Notes: generated from the letters alone by a model not told the origin. Positions 1 to 4,919 are shown, counted from the stretch's first letter. The stretch: 9,229 nt of DNA from Bacteroidales bacterium (GCA_017429205.1 JAFRPH010000027.1:1-9229), one strand, 5' to 3'. A program made the numbers and translations.

Positions 1-48
1 GAGGTGGAGTGGACCGAAGGCACCATTCAGATTGCAGTAAAACGTTAA
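1..48 (+). CDS. C-terminal end of upstream gene, probably isoleucyl-tRNA synthetase (partial)
   Basis: Only the last 15 codons and a TAA stop (46-48) are in the window, reading EVEWTEGTIQIAVKR. This is too short to identify by itself. The suggestion of ileS rests on context: in many Bacteroidota an isoleucyl-tRNA synthetase gene lies directly upstream of a DksA/TraR-family gene and lspA, which is what follows here. The short beta-strand-like hydrophobic ending would also suit the IleS C-terminus of this phylum. The gap to the next start codon is 12 nt, so co-transcription is likely. The open frame is certain, the product is an inference. Confidence 0.45.
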   Translation, partial: EVEWTEGTIQIAVKR

Positions 49-60
49 TTGACAGATACG

Positions 61-462
61 ATGGAAGAGAACACCAAACCCCGCTATTCTGACGAGGAGC
101 TCGAGGAATTCCGCGGCATTATCAATGAGATGCTGGACAAGGCTCGCGCCGAATACGCCACCCTCCGCAAGGTGATCATGAACGCCGGTGGGAATGACAT
201 CCTGGACACCGCCCCGACTTTCAAGACGGTCGAGGACGACGGCGCTTTCCAACTGTCCAAGGAGGAGGCGAGCGCCCTGGCGCAGCGTCAGTACAAGTTT
301 ATCCAGAACCTCGAGGCGGCGCTCGTCCGCATCGAGAACAAGACCTACGGCATCTGCCGCGTGACCGGGAAGCTGATCCCCAAGGAGCGCCTCCGTCTGG
401 TCCCGCACGCCACCCTCACCGTTGAGGCGAAGGAAATGCTGGCCAAGCAGGGAAAGAACTGA
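61..462 (+). CDS. DksA/TraR-family transcription factor with degenerate zinc finger
   Basis: A 133-residue protein of the DksA/TraR family, which binds the secondary channel of RNA polymerase; DksA in proteobacteria works with ppGpp. Residues 11-40 and 63-93 are charged and helix-forming, fitting the DksA coiled coil. D46-I-L-D49-T-A51 matches the DxxDxA pattern of the DksA tip. Residues 96-124 align with the zinc-finger region (YGICRVTG, then LRLVPHATL), but only C99 of the four zinc cysteines remains. The other three positions are T102, T120 and A123, so zinc binding is unlikely. Such degenerate fingers are known in Bacteroidota homologues, often labelled conserved TraR/DksA proteins. ATG at 61 is chosen; a TTG at 49, directly after the upstream stop, is a weaker alternative adding four residues. 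It sits between the probable ileS end and lspA (13-nt gap), likely one operon. Confidence 0.85.
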   Translation: MEENTKPRYSDEELEEFRGIINEMLDKARAEYATLRKVIMNAGGNDILDTAPTFKTVEDDGAFQLSKEEASALAQRQYKFIQNLEAALVRIENKTYGICRVTGKLIPKERLRLVPHATLTVEAKEMLAKQGKN

Positions 463-475
463 TTCCGCGGGATTC

Positions 476-1093
476 ATGAAAACCGGCAAGGGAACAAGGC
501 TCCTCATCCTCGGTGCGGTCCTCGTGATCATCGACCAGGTCGTCAAAGTCCTGGTGAAGCTCAATATGTCCATCGGGGAGCACTTCAGCGTGCTGGGGGA
601 CTGGTTCCAGATCCTGTTCATCGAGAACAAGGGGATGGCCTTCGGAATGTCATTCGGCGGGGTCGTCGGCAAGTATGCCCTGACCGCGTTCCGGATCGTC
701 CTGTTCGTCGTCCTGACGGTGTGGATATCCCGGCTCCTGAAGCGGGGGAACGGTGACGACAAGCGCACACCGGTTCCCACGGGCGTCCTGGTCGGCCTGA
801 CGCTCATCACCGCCGGCGCCCTCGGCAACATCATCGACTGCCTGTTCTACGGGCTGGTGTTCACCGAGTCCGCTCCCGGCGTCGTCGCCACCTGGGGGCA
901 TTACGCGCCCTTTATGCAAGGCAAGGTGGTGGACATGTTCTACTTCCCGCTCTGGACCTGGCCCGACTGGGTTCCGCTCGTGGGCGGGGACATCTTCTTC
1001 GAACCGGTGTTCAACTTTGCGGACAGCTGCGTCACGGTAGGCGCGATCTACCTGATCCTGTTCCAATGGAAATTCTTCTCGAAGGAGGAGTAA
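476..1093 (+). CDS. lspA: Lipoprotein signal peptidase (signal peptidase II)
   Basis: A 205-residue inner-membrane aspartyl protease that removes the signal peptide of prolipoproteins after Lgt has attached the lipid. Four hydrophobic segments are visible, at about residues 8-28, 65-87, 101-121 and 180-198. Family motifs are present: D20-Q in the first segment, ENKGMAFG (50-57), GNIID with catalytic D121, and FNFAD with catalytic D183. It is longer than the roughly 165-residue enterobacterial enzyme because of an extra stretch at about 130-178 between the two catalytic aspartates, rich in Trp and Pro. This longer form is usual in Bacteroidota. The start is the ATG at 476, whose product begins MKTGKG just before the first membrane segment; the frame is open further upstream but would overlap the dksA-like gene. 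The window also encodes one of its probable substrates, the epimerase lipoprotein. Confidence 0.95.
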   Translation: MKTGKGTRLLILGAVLVIIDQVVKVLVKLNMSIGEHFSVLGDWFQILFIENKGMAFGMSFGGVVGKYALTAFRIVLFVVLTVWISRLLKRGNGDDKRTPVPTGVLVGLTLITAGALGNIIDCLFYGLVFTESAPGVVATWGHYAPFMQGKVVDMFYFPLWTWPDWVPLVGGDIFFEPVFNFADSCVTVGAIYLILFQWKFFSKEE

Positions 1094-1108
1094 ATATCGG
1101 GACAAAGT

Positions 1109-1116
1109 TAACTTTG
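1109..1116 (+). promoter_or_regulatory. Probable -7 box of tRNA-Ser(UGA)
   Basis: TAACTTTG fits the Bacteroidota consensus TAnnTTTG and ends 9 nt before the first base of the tRNA, which predicts a start just upstream of the mature 5' end. It forms the right half of a perfect 14-bp palindrome, CAAAGTTAACTTTG (1103-1116). No good -33 TTTG is seen about 20 nt upstream, where the lspA 3' end lies, so read-through from lspA (stop at 1093) may also supply this tRNA. Confidence 0.5.
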
Positions 1117-1125
1117 CCCCGCAAT

Positions 1126-1210
1126 GGAGGTGTGGCCGAGTGGTCGATGGCGGCAGTCTTGAAAACTGTTGGGCGGCAACGTCCCGGGGGTTCGAATCCC
1201 TCCGCCTCCG
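1126..1210 (+). tRNA. tRNA-Ser (anticodon UGA)
   Basis: An 85-nt class II tRNA. The acceptor stem GGAGGTG (1126-1132) pairs with CGCCTCC (1203-1209) with one G-U pair. The discriminator G1210 is the serine identity base. The D-arm GCC...GGC follows, then the anticodon arm GCAGT-CTTGAAA-ACTGT with anticodon TGA at 1160-1162. A long variable arm (GGGCG/CGTCC) and the T-loop TTCGAAT complete the fold. The base after the discriminator starts CAAAAA, so CCA is not encoded and must be added by nucleotidyltransferase. It reads UCA and, by wobble, other UCN serine codons. A terminator hairpin begins 12 nt downstream. Confidence 0.96.
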
Positions 1211-1216
1211 CAAAAA

Positions 1217-1338
1217 GGAATGCAGCTGGTCGCGAAAGCGACCGGCTGTTTTTGGATTCCGGCGGCAGCCAAGCTCGCTTGGATGCCGTTGGAAGCCGAA
1301 AACAGCCAGTTGGCCCGAAGGGCCGACAGCTGCATTCC
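1217..1338. repeat. 122-nt inverted-repeat element with nested hairpins, 3' of tRNA-Ser(UGA)
   Basis: GGAATGCAGCTG (1217-1228) is the exact reverse complement of CAGCTGCATTCC (1327-1338). Inside are a hairpin GGTCGC-GAAA-GCGACC (1228-1243), GGCTGTTTT (1244-1252) which is complementary to AAAACAGCC (1299-1307), a central hairpin with CCAAGC-TC-GCTTGG (1269-1282), and a third hairpin GGCCC-GAA-GGGCC (about 1312-1324). The folded form would be a four-way cloverleaf. In an alternative fold the outer arms close the two side hairpins into two opposed terminators. The element at 4392-4520 next to the other tRNA-Ser has the same order of parts. No protein is encoded. Confidence 0.85.
1223..1253 (+). 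terminator. Rho-independent terminator of tRNA-Ser(UGA)
   Basis: An 11-bp stem, CAGCTGGTCGC with GCGACCGGCTG (one T-G pair), closed by a GAAA tetraloop and followed by five T residues (1249-1253). It starts 12 nt after the tRNA and is the left half of the inverted-repeat element. The right half (about 1299-1330) gives a less perfect terminator-like hairpin on the minus strand, also ending in four T residues. Confidence 0.85.
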
Positions 1339-1362
1339 ATGCTTTGCAGGACCCCTGGCCCA

Positions 1363-1391
1363 GGGATGCCGGAGCGAAGCGACGGAATCCC
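1363..1391. repeat. Extragenic hairpin GGGATGCCG...CGGAATCCC
   Basis: GGGATGCCG (1363-1371) pairs with CGGAATCCC (1383-1391) with one mismatch around the loop GAGCGAAGCGA. A nearly identical hairpin, read on the minus strand, lies at 4343-4367 beside the second tRNA-Ser element. The conserved mismatch (GATGCC against GGAATC) and the repeated setting suggest a dispersed palindromic repeat family rather than a chance stem. A short palindrome CCCTGG-CC-CAGGG (1353-1365) overlaps its left edge. Confidence 0.65.
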
Positions 1392-1434
1392 TCCTTCTTT
1401 CGTGATGATTCATCGTTTCAAACACGTTTTTTCT

Positions 1435-1442
1435 TATCTTTG
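1435..1442 (+). promoter_or_regulatory. -7 box of the SBP-phosphatase operon
   Basis: TATCTTTG matches TAnnTTTG exactly. The A of the ATG start codon is at 1447, only 5 nt beyond the box, so the predicted transcript begins at or within a few bases of the start codon and would be leaderless. The -33 region near 1415-1418 reads GTTTC, a weak match. A T-rich run (1428-1432) lies just upstream. Confidence 0.7.
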
Positions 1443-1446
1443 TAGC

Positions 1447-2397
1447 ATGGCTTGGAAACGCATCTGCATCCTGATCGCCCTGTTGGCCTTTGCGTCGCTT
1501 GCCGTCGCGCAGGAAGCGGGGGAGAGATTCGTGTTCACGCCCCAGTCCACCGCGCAGGCCCAGTTCGCCGGGTATTATGTGGCCCTGGAGCAGGGATTCT
1601 ATGCGGAGGAAGGGCTGGATGTCACGATCGCCCATCCTTATACCACCACTTCCGCCGTGGACAATATCCGGGAGGGCGTCTGCCAGGCGACCATCCTGCC
1701 GCTGTCCCTGGCGATGCGGACCATCGACGGCGGCCTTCCCCTTGTCAACATCCTCCAGACCTCGATGAACAGCGCGACGGTCATCATCTCCCGGTGGGGA
1801 GCCGACCCGCTGACGCTCCGTGGTGCGAAGGTGGCCGCCTTCCGCGCGGGATTCGGCCAGCTGGCCCGCAGTTTCGCCGAGATGGAGAACCTGGACTATG
1901 AATGGATCATGGCCGCATCGGTCAAGAACATCTTCATCGCCGGCGCGGTCGACGCCACCTTGGCCCGGAGTTATGACGAGTACTACCAGCTGCTGCAGAC
2001 GCGCATCATCCAGCCGGATACGGGCATTTACCGCTTCGAGGACCACCAATACAATGTCCAGCAAGAGGGCGTGTATGTGACGCGGGCGTACTACAAGACC
2101 CATCGGGCGCAGGCCGAGGCTTTCGCCCGCGCCAGCCGGCGAGGCTGGGAATGGGCGGACGAACACCCGGAGGAAACGCTGGACCTCGTGATGCGGTACG
2201 TCCGGGAATACCGGATTCCCACGAACCGGACCTTGCAGGAACTGATGCTGAAGGAGGTCATCCGCCTGCAGCACGACCACGATTCAGGAATCAAGGAGTT
2301 CCGCCTCCGTCCCGATATGGTGGACAAGGCCAATGAGATGTTGGAGAAGGCCGGGATGGTGTCCCGGCGGATCACCGTGGAGGACCTGCTGCCATGA
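1447..2397 (+). CDS. Exported NMT1/THI5-like substrate-binding protein
   Basis: A 316-residue periplasmic binding protein. Residues 1-21 form a Sec signal peptide (hydrophobic core ICILIALLAFASLAV, likely cut after AVA before QE). There is no lipobox cysteine, so it should be soluble in the periplasm. The mature part has the NMT1/THI5-like (SsuA/ThiY-type) signatures: QAQFAGYYVALEQGFYAEEGLDV (37-59, cited by position), a ligand-loop region TTTSAVDNI (67-74), and LRGAKVAAFRAGFG (124-137) where the second lobe begins. Family members bind thiamine precursors, sulfonates, nitrate or similar small molecules; the ligand here is not evident. No ABC permease or ATPase is encoded nearby. Instead the stop codon overlaps the start of a receptor phosphatase by 4 nt, so a sensing role is inferred. 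The start is the ATG at 1447, since the frame further upstream runs through the tRNA and terminator. Confidence 0.88.
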   Translation: MAWKRICILIALLAFASLAVAQEAGERFVFTPQSTAQAQFAGYYVALEQGFYAEEGLDVTIAHPYTTTSAVDNIREGVCQATILPLSLAMRTIDGGLPLVNILQTSMNSATVIISRWGADPLTLRGAKVAAFRAGFGQLARSFAEMENLDYEWIMAASVKNIFIAGAVDATLARSYDEYYQLLQTRIIQPDTGIYRFEDHQYNVQQEGVYVTRAYYKTHRAQAEAFARASRRGWEWADEHPEETLDLVMRYVREYRIPTNRTLQELMLKEVIRLQHDHDSGIKEFRLRPDMVDKANEMLEKAGMVSRRITVEDLLP

Positions 2398-4325
2398 AGA
2401 AGCTGATCGACTCTTTCCGCCGCTCCTTCTCGGCCCGCCTGAGTCTCTGGGTGGTCAGTTTCGCCGCCCTCGTCTTCCTCGGGGCGACGGCCTATTTTTT
2501 CACCGTGTCCCGTCGGTACGTCCGTGAGGAGGCCATCCTCCGTGCCACCCAGGTCGTGGAGAATTCGGTCCTCCGGTTGAACAACATCCTGGAGGATGTG
2601 CAGCTTTCCGCCGACAACCTGGAATGGCTGGTCTACCGCCATCTGGACGACCCCGACTTGATGATGGAGTATTCCCGGATCACGGTGCAGGGCAATCCGG
2701 TCCTGTCCGGCTGCTCCATCTCTTTCGAGCCCAATTTCTTCAAGGACCATTACTATTATTCCGCCTATTCGGGCTATGTGGGGGGCACGTTGCAGACCGA
2801 GCAGGAGGGCGATGAGGACTACCAGTATTTCTATCTGGACTGGTATCTCCAGCCCAAGCTCCTGAATCAGCCCTGTTGGACCGAACCTTACAGCGACTGG
2901 GAGCAGGACGACGCCGAGGACCGGCAGACGCAGCGGATGGTCTCGTACTGCAAGCCGCTCACGACCTCCGCCGGGTTCATCGGTTCCATCTCGTTGGACA
3001 TTTCCCTGAAATGGTTGTCCGACAACCTGTCGCCCGTGAAACCTTATCCGCACTCCTACAGCATCCTGATCAGCCGCGGCGGCACTTACTTGGTGCATCC
3101 GGACCCCGACAAGCTCTTCTACCAGACCATCTTCACGGAGGGCCTCATCGACTCGAAACCCGCGCAGGACGAGTTGGGAAAGAGCATGCTGGAACTGGAA
3201 GCCGGATTCAGGCGGCTGGAGATCGACGGCGTCCGCAGCTACGTCTTCTTCACGCCGCTCAAGGCGACGGGCTGGAGCATGGCCATCGTCTGTCCGGAGA
3301 GCGACATCTTCGGCCGGTTCAACCGGCTCCGGTGGTTCATTACGACCATCGACTTGCTGGGGCTGCTCCTGCTGTTCTTCTCGTGCTTCCAGGTCATCCG
3401 GAAGACGATGCGGCCGCTCAGCGATCTGGCCGAGCAGGCGGAAGAAATCGCTTCCGGCCATTTTGATACGGTCCTGCCGGAGAATACGCAGCCCGATGAA
3501 CTGGGCACCCTGTCCCGTTCCTTTGCCGATATGCAGTCGTCTTTGGTCACCTATATGGACGAACTGACGCGGACCACCGCCAACAAGGTCCGGATCGAAG
3601 GGGAGCTGCAGATTGCCCGGAACATCCAGATGGGGATGATTCCGCAGGTGTTCCCGCCGTTCCCGGACCGGAAGGACATCGACCTGTATGCGTCCATGGA
3701 GCCGGCCCGGGAAGTGGGCGGCGACCTGTACGACTATTTCATCCAGGGCGGGCGGCTGTATTTCTGCATCGGCGACGTCAGCGGCAAGGGCGTTCCGGCG
3801 AGCCTGTTCATGACCGTCGTGCGGAACCTGTTCCGGGCCGCTGGCAAGCAGGAGCTCCTGCCGGACGAAATCGCCCGCCGGATCAATGACATCCTCTCCG
3901 ACGGGAATGAGCAGCTGATGTTCGTGACGATGTTCATCGGCGCCATCGACCTGGAAACCGGACGACTGGATTTCTGCAACTGCGGGCACAATCCGCCCAT
4001 CGTCCTCCCGCACGACGGGAAACCCGTCTTCCTGTCCTGCAAGGCCAATACTTCCATCGGCATCCTTCCCGATGCGCGGTTCGAAGGCGAGTATGTGGAC
4101 GGTTTCAAGGATACGCCGCTGTTCCTGTACACCGACGGCTTGAACGAGGCCGAGAATCCGGACCACGAATTGTTCGGCTCCGACCGTCTCCTCGCCGTTC
4201 TGGGCGAGCCCTATACCGATGCGGAAACCGTCGTCAAACGAATGCAGGAGGCCATTTCCGCGCACGTCGCCGGGGCCGATGCCAGCGACGACCTGACGAT
4301 GCTTTGCCTGGAGATTAAAAAGTAG
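2394..4325 (+). CDS. Receptor phosphatase: Cache-like sensor, HAMP, SpoIIE/RsbU-type PP2C
   Basis: A 643-residue membrane protein. Order: TM1 (about 17-37); a periplasmic sensor of about 270 residues (41-310) with features of a double Cache domain, including GTYLVHPDPD (230-239); TM2 (about 314-334); HAMP (336-388); a coiled linker (EGELQIARNIQMGM, 402-415) typical of RsbU-like enzymes; and a PP2C domain (about 425-641). Metal-ligand motifs are intact: GGDLYD (D444), GDVSGKG (D461), YTDGLNEA (D581), SDDLTM (D632/D633), so it should be an active Mn/Mg-dependent serine/threonine phosphatase. RsbU/SpoIIE enzymes usually dephosphorylate STAS-domain anti-anti-sigma proteins; no such partner is in the window. 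Its ATG overlaps the upstream binding-protein stop (ATGA at 2394-2397), implying translational coupling and a shared signal path. The output target and ligand are unknown. Confidence 0.93.
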   Translation: MKKLIDSFRRSFSARLSLWVVSFAALVFLGATAYFFTVSRRYVREEAILRATQVVENSVLRLNNILEDVQLSADNLEWLVYRHLDDPDLMMEYSRITVQGNPVLSGCSISFEPNFFKDHYYYSAYSGYVGGTLQTEQEGDEDYQYFYLDWYLQPKLLNQPCWTEPYSDWEQDDAEDRQTQRMVSYCKPLTTSAGFIGSISLDISLKWLSDNLSPVKPYPHSYSILISRGGTYLVHPDPDKLFYQTIFTEGLIDSKPAQDELGKSMLELEAGFRRLEIDGVRSYVFFTPLKATGWSMAIVCPESDIFGRFNRLRWFITTIDLLGLLLLFFSCFQVIRKTMRPLSDLAEQAEEIASGHFDTVLPENTQPDELGTLSRSFADMQSSLVTYMDELTRTTANKVRIEGELQIARNIQMGMIPQVFPPFPDRKDIDLYASMEPAREVGGDLYDYFIQGGRLYFCIGDVSGKGVPASLFMTVVRNLFRAAGKQELLPDEIARRINDILSDGNEQLMFVTMFIGAIDLETGRLDFCNCGHNPPIVLPHDGKPVFLSCKANTSIGILPDARFEGEYVDGFKDTPLFLYTDGLNEAENPDHELFGSDRLLAVLGEPYTDAETVVKRMQEAISAHVAGADASDDLTMLCLEIKK

Positions 4326-4342
4326 CGAGCCTGGTTGAATTT

Positions 4343-4367
4343 GGGATTCCGGCTTCGCCGGCATCCC
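4343..4367. repeat. Extragenic hairpin GGGATTCCGGC...GCCGGCATCCC
   Basis: GGGATTCCGGC (4343-4353) pairs with GCCGGCATCCC (4357-4367) with one T-C mismatch and a TTC loop. It is enclosed by GCGAGC (4325-4330, overlapping the last base of the phosphatase stop codon) and GCTCGC (4373-4378). On the minus strand it closely resembles the hairpin at 1363-1391. It lies directly 3' of the phosphatase gene; without a T-run it is not a classical terminator. Confidence 0.65.
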
Positions 4368-4403
4368 TGATCGCTCGCCGCGGGGGCCCTTGCAACCAGA
4401 TTG

Positions 4404-4436
4404 CAGCCCACGACCTGACGGTCGTTCGGGCTGTTT
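4404..4436 (+). terminator. Plus-strand terminator of the SBP-phosphatase operon
   Basis: CAGCCC-ACGACC, loop TGAC, GGTCGT-TC-GGGCTG, then TTT. The 12 paired positions are interrupted only by an unpaired TC. The T-tract is short (three T, then C), so it is weaker than the minus-strand partner. It lies about 80 nt after the phosphatase stop codon and is the left half of the inverted-repeat element. Confidence 0.65.
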
Positions 4437-4479
4437 CGGTATACGCCGTCCGTGAGCAAGCTCCCGTCCGTCGCATACC

Positions 4480-4509
4480 AAAACAGCCCGGCGCTAAAGC
4501 GCTGGGCTG
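4480..4509 (-). terminator. Rho-independent terminator of tRNA-Ser(CGA)
   Basis: Read on the minus strand: CAGCCC, A, GCGC, loop TTTA, GCGC, C, GGGCTG, then TTTT. The strong GC stem is followed by a T-tract at 4483-4480, 11 nt beyond the tRNA 3' end. It faces the plus-strand terminator 4404-4436, as expected between convergent units. Confidence 0.85.
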
Positions 4510-4519
4510 CAATTGGTTG

Positions 4520-4606
4520 CGGTGAGGAAGGGATTCGAACCCCCGGTACGCGCAAACGTACACCTGTTTTCGAGGCAGGCTCCTTCAACCACTCGGACAC
4601 CTCACC
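4520..4606 (-). tRNA. tRNA-Ser (anticodon CGA)
   Basis: An 87-nt class II tRNA on the minus strand. The acceptor stem GGTGAGG (4606-4600) pairs perfectly with CCTCACC (4527-4521), and the discriminator is G (4520). The D-arm TCC...GGA is followed by the anticodon arm CCTGC-CTCGAAA-ACAGG with anticodon CGA at 4572-4570, a long variable arm, and the T-arm with loop TTCGAAT. It reads UCG serine codons, useful in a GC-rich genome. The pair at the base of the anticodon loop (positions 31-39) is C-A, a mismatch. CCA is not encoded; the following bases (CAACC) belong to the inverted-repeat element. Confidence 0.95.
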
Positions 4607-4616
4607 GTTGGGACTG

Positions 4617-4624
4617 CAAATTTA
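4617..4624 (-). promoter_or_regulatory. Promoter -7 box of tRNA-Ser(CGA)
   Basis: TAAATTTG on the minus strand matches TAnnTTTG. A TTG at 4646-4644 is separated from it by 19 nt and fits the Bacteroidota -33 element. The box ends 10 nt before the mature tRNA 5' end. The surrounding 4616-4660 stretch is AT-rich compared with the rest of the window, as expected for a strong promoter. Confidence 0.75.
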
Positions 4625-4656
4625 CGATTAAATTTTCAATTTGCAATCATTTGAAG

Positions 4657-4842
4657 CTACTTGAACCACTCTGTGAGATGATCCTTTGCGTAAAGGTAGT
4701 AAACGACGAGGCCGACCCAGCTGGTGATGAGCACCAGGACGCAGGAGATGATCTTGCCCACGAGGGAGATGGGCTTCTTGAGGATGTCGATGACGGCGAG
4801 AATCGCGAGGACCAGGCCGATGAAGTAAATGATGGAACCCAT
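4657..4842 (-). CDS. Small PLDc_N-like integral membrane protein
   Basis: A 61-residue protein with two hydrophobic helices, about residues 4-20 and 29-50, joined by a short basic turn (DILKKPISLVGK) and ending in the charged tail AKDHLTEWFK. The pattern of a first helix ending in VDILKK, then a second with WVGLVVYYLYAK, is that of the PLDc_N domain (phospholipase D-nuclease N-terminal), which also occurs as stand-alone small membrane proteins in Bacteroidota. No phospholipase domain is present and no enzymatic role should be assumed. It is monocistronic: it has its own promoter about 36 nt upstream and the tRNA-Ser promoter begins right after it. The function is unknown. Confidence 0.8.
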   Translation of the reverse strand: MGSIIYFIGLVLAILAVIDILKKPISLVGKIISCVLVLITSWVGLVVYYLYAKDHLTEWFK

Positions 4843-4877
4843 GGCGGTATTTGTTAGATGTTAAACGTTCGTGTGGT

Positions 4878-4885
4878 CAAAAATA
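4878..4885 (-). promoter_or_regulatory. Promoter -7 box of the PLDc_N-like gene
   Basis: TATTTTTG on the minus strand fits TAnnTTTG. TTG at 4907-4905 lies 19 nt upstream as a -33 element. The predicted start near 4873 leaves a leader of about 30 nt before the ATG at 4842. The promoter lies in the 77-nt gap after the epimerase gene, where no terminator hairpin is visible, so some read-through from the epimerase operon is possible. Confidence 0.7.
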
Positions 4886-4919
4886 CGAAAAAGTCGTGGA
4901 AATCCAAGCGTATTTTGTC

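Larger units (their letters stand above)
4392..4520. repeat. 129-nt inverted-repeat element with nested hairpins, 3' of tRNA-Ser(CGA)
   Basis: GCAACCAGATTGCAGCCC (4392-4409) is complementary to GGGCTGCAATTGGTTGC (4504-4520) except for one extra base. Inside are hairpin ACGACC-TGAC-GGTCGT (4410-4425), GGGCTGTTT (4428-4436) complementary to AAACAGCCC (4481-4489), a central imperfect stem GGTATACG/CGCATACC (about 4438-4479) with an inner GAGC-AA-GCTC, and hairpin GCGC-TAAA-GCGC (about 4491-4502). The last base of the right arm is the complement of the tRNA discriminator, so the element abuts the tRNA directly. The architecture is the same as that of 1217-1338, although much of the stem sequence differs. 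Confidence 0.85.

Noticed and set aside
49..60. TTG at 49 as the start of the dksA-like gene
   Set aside because: It directly follows the upstream stop and adds only MTDT. The ATG at 61 is in frame and gives an N-terminus like that expected for the family, though the TTG cannot be fully excluded.
1066..1446. N-terminal extension of the binding-protein frame upstream of 1447
   Set aside because: The frame runs through the lspA end, the tRNA-Ser gene, the terminator and the promoter box. A clear signal peptide starts at the ATG at 1447.
4451..4470. Direct repeat CCGTCCGT on both sides of GAGCAAGCTC in the central hairpin, suggestive of a transcription-factor site
   Set aside because: It lies in the apex of the element between two terminators, with no promoter near it, and is too short to support a separate regulatory call.
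2091..4481. 796-codon open frame on the minus strand across the phosphatase gene
   Set aside because: It mirrors the codon bias of the real plus-strand gene in GC-rich DNA. Its translation is rich in Arg, Gly, Asp, Glu and His with no recognisable domain, and it lacks a plausible promoter, while the plus-strand gene has intact domains and motifs.
4392..4520. Integron attC-like site, given the long imperfect inverted repeat with GCAAC/GTTGC ends
   Set aside because: The paired RYYYAAC and GTTRRRY core sites with the expected spacing are absent, no integrase or cassette array is visible, and terminator hairpins explain much of the structure.
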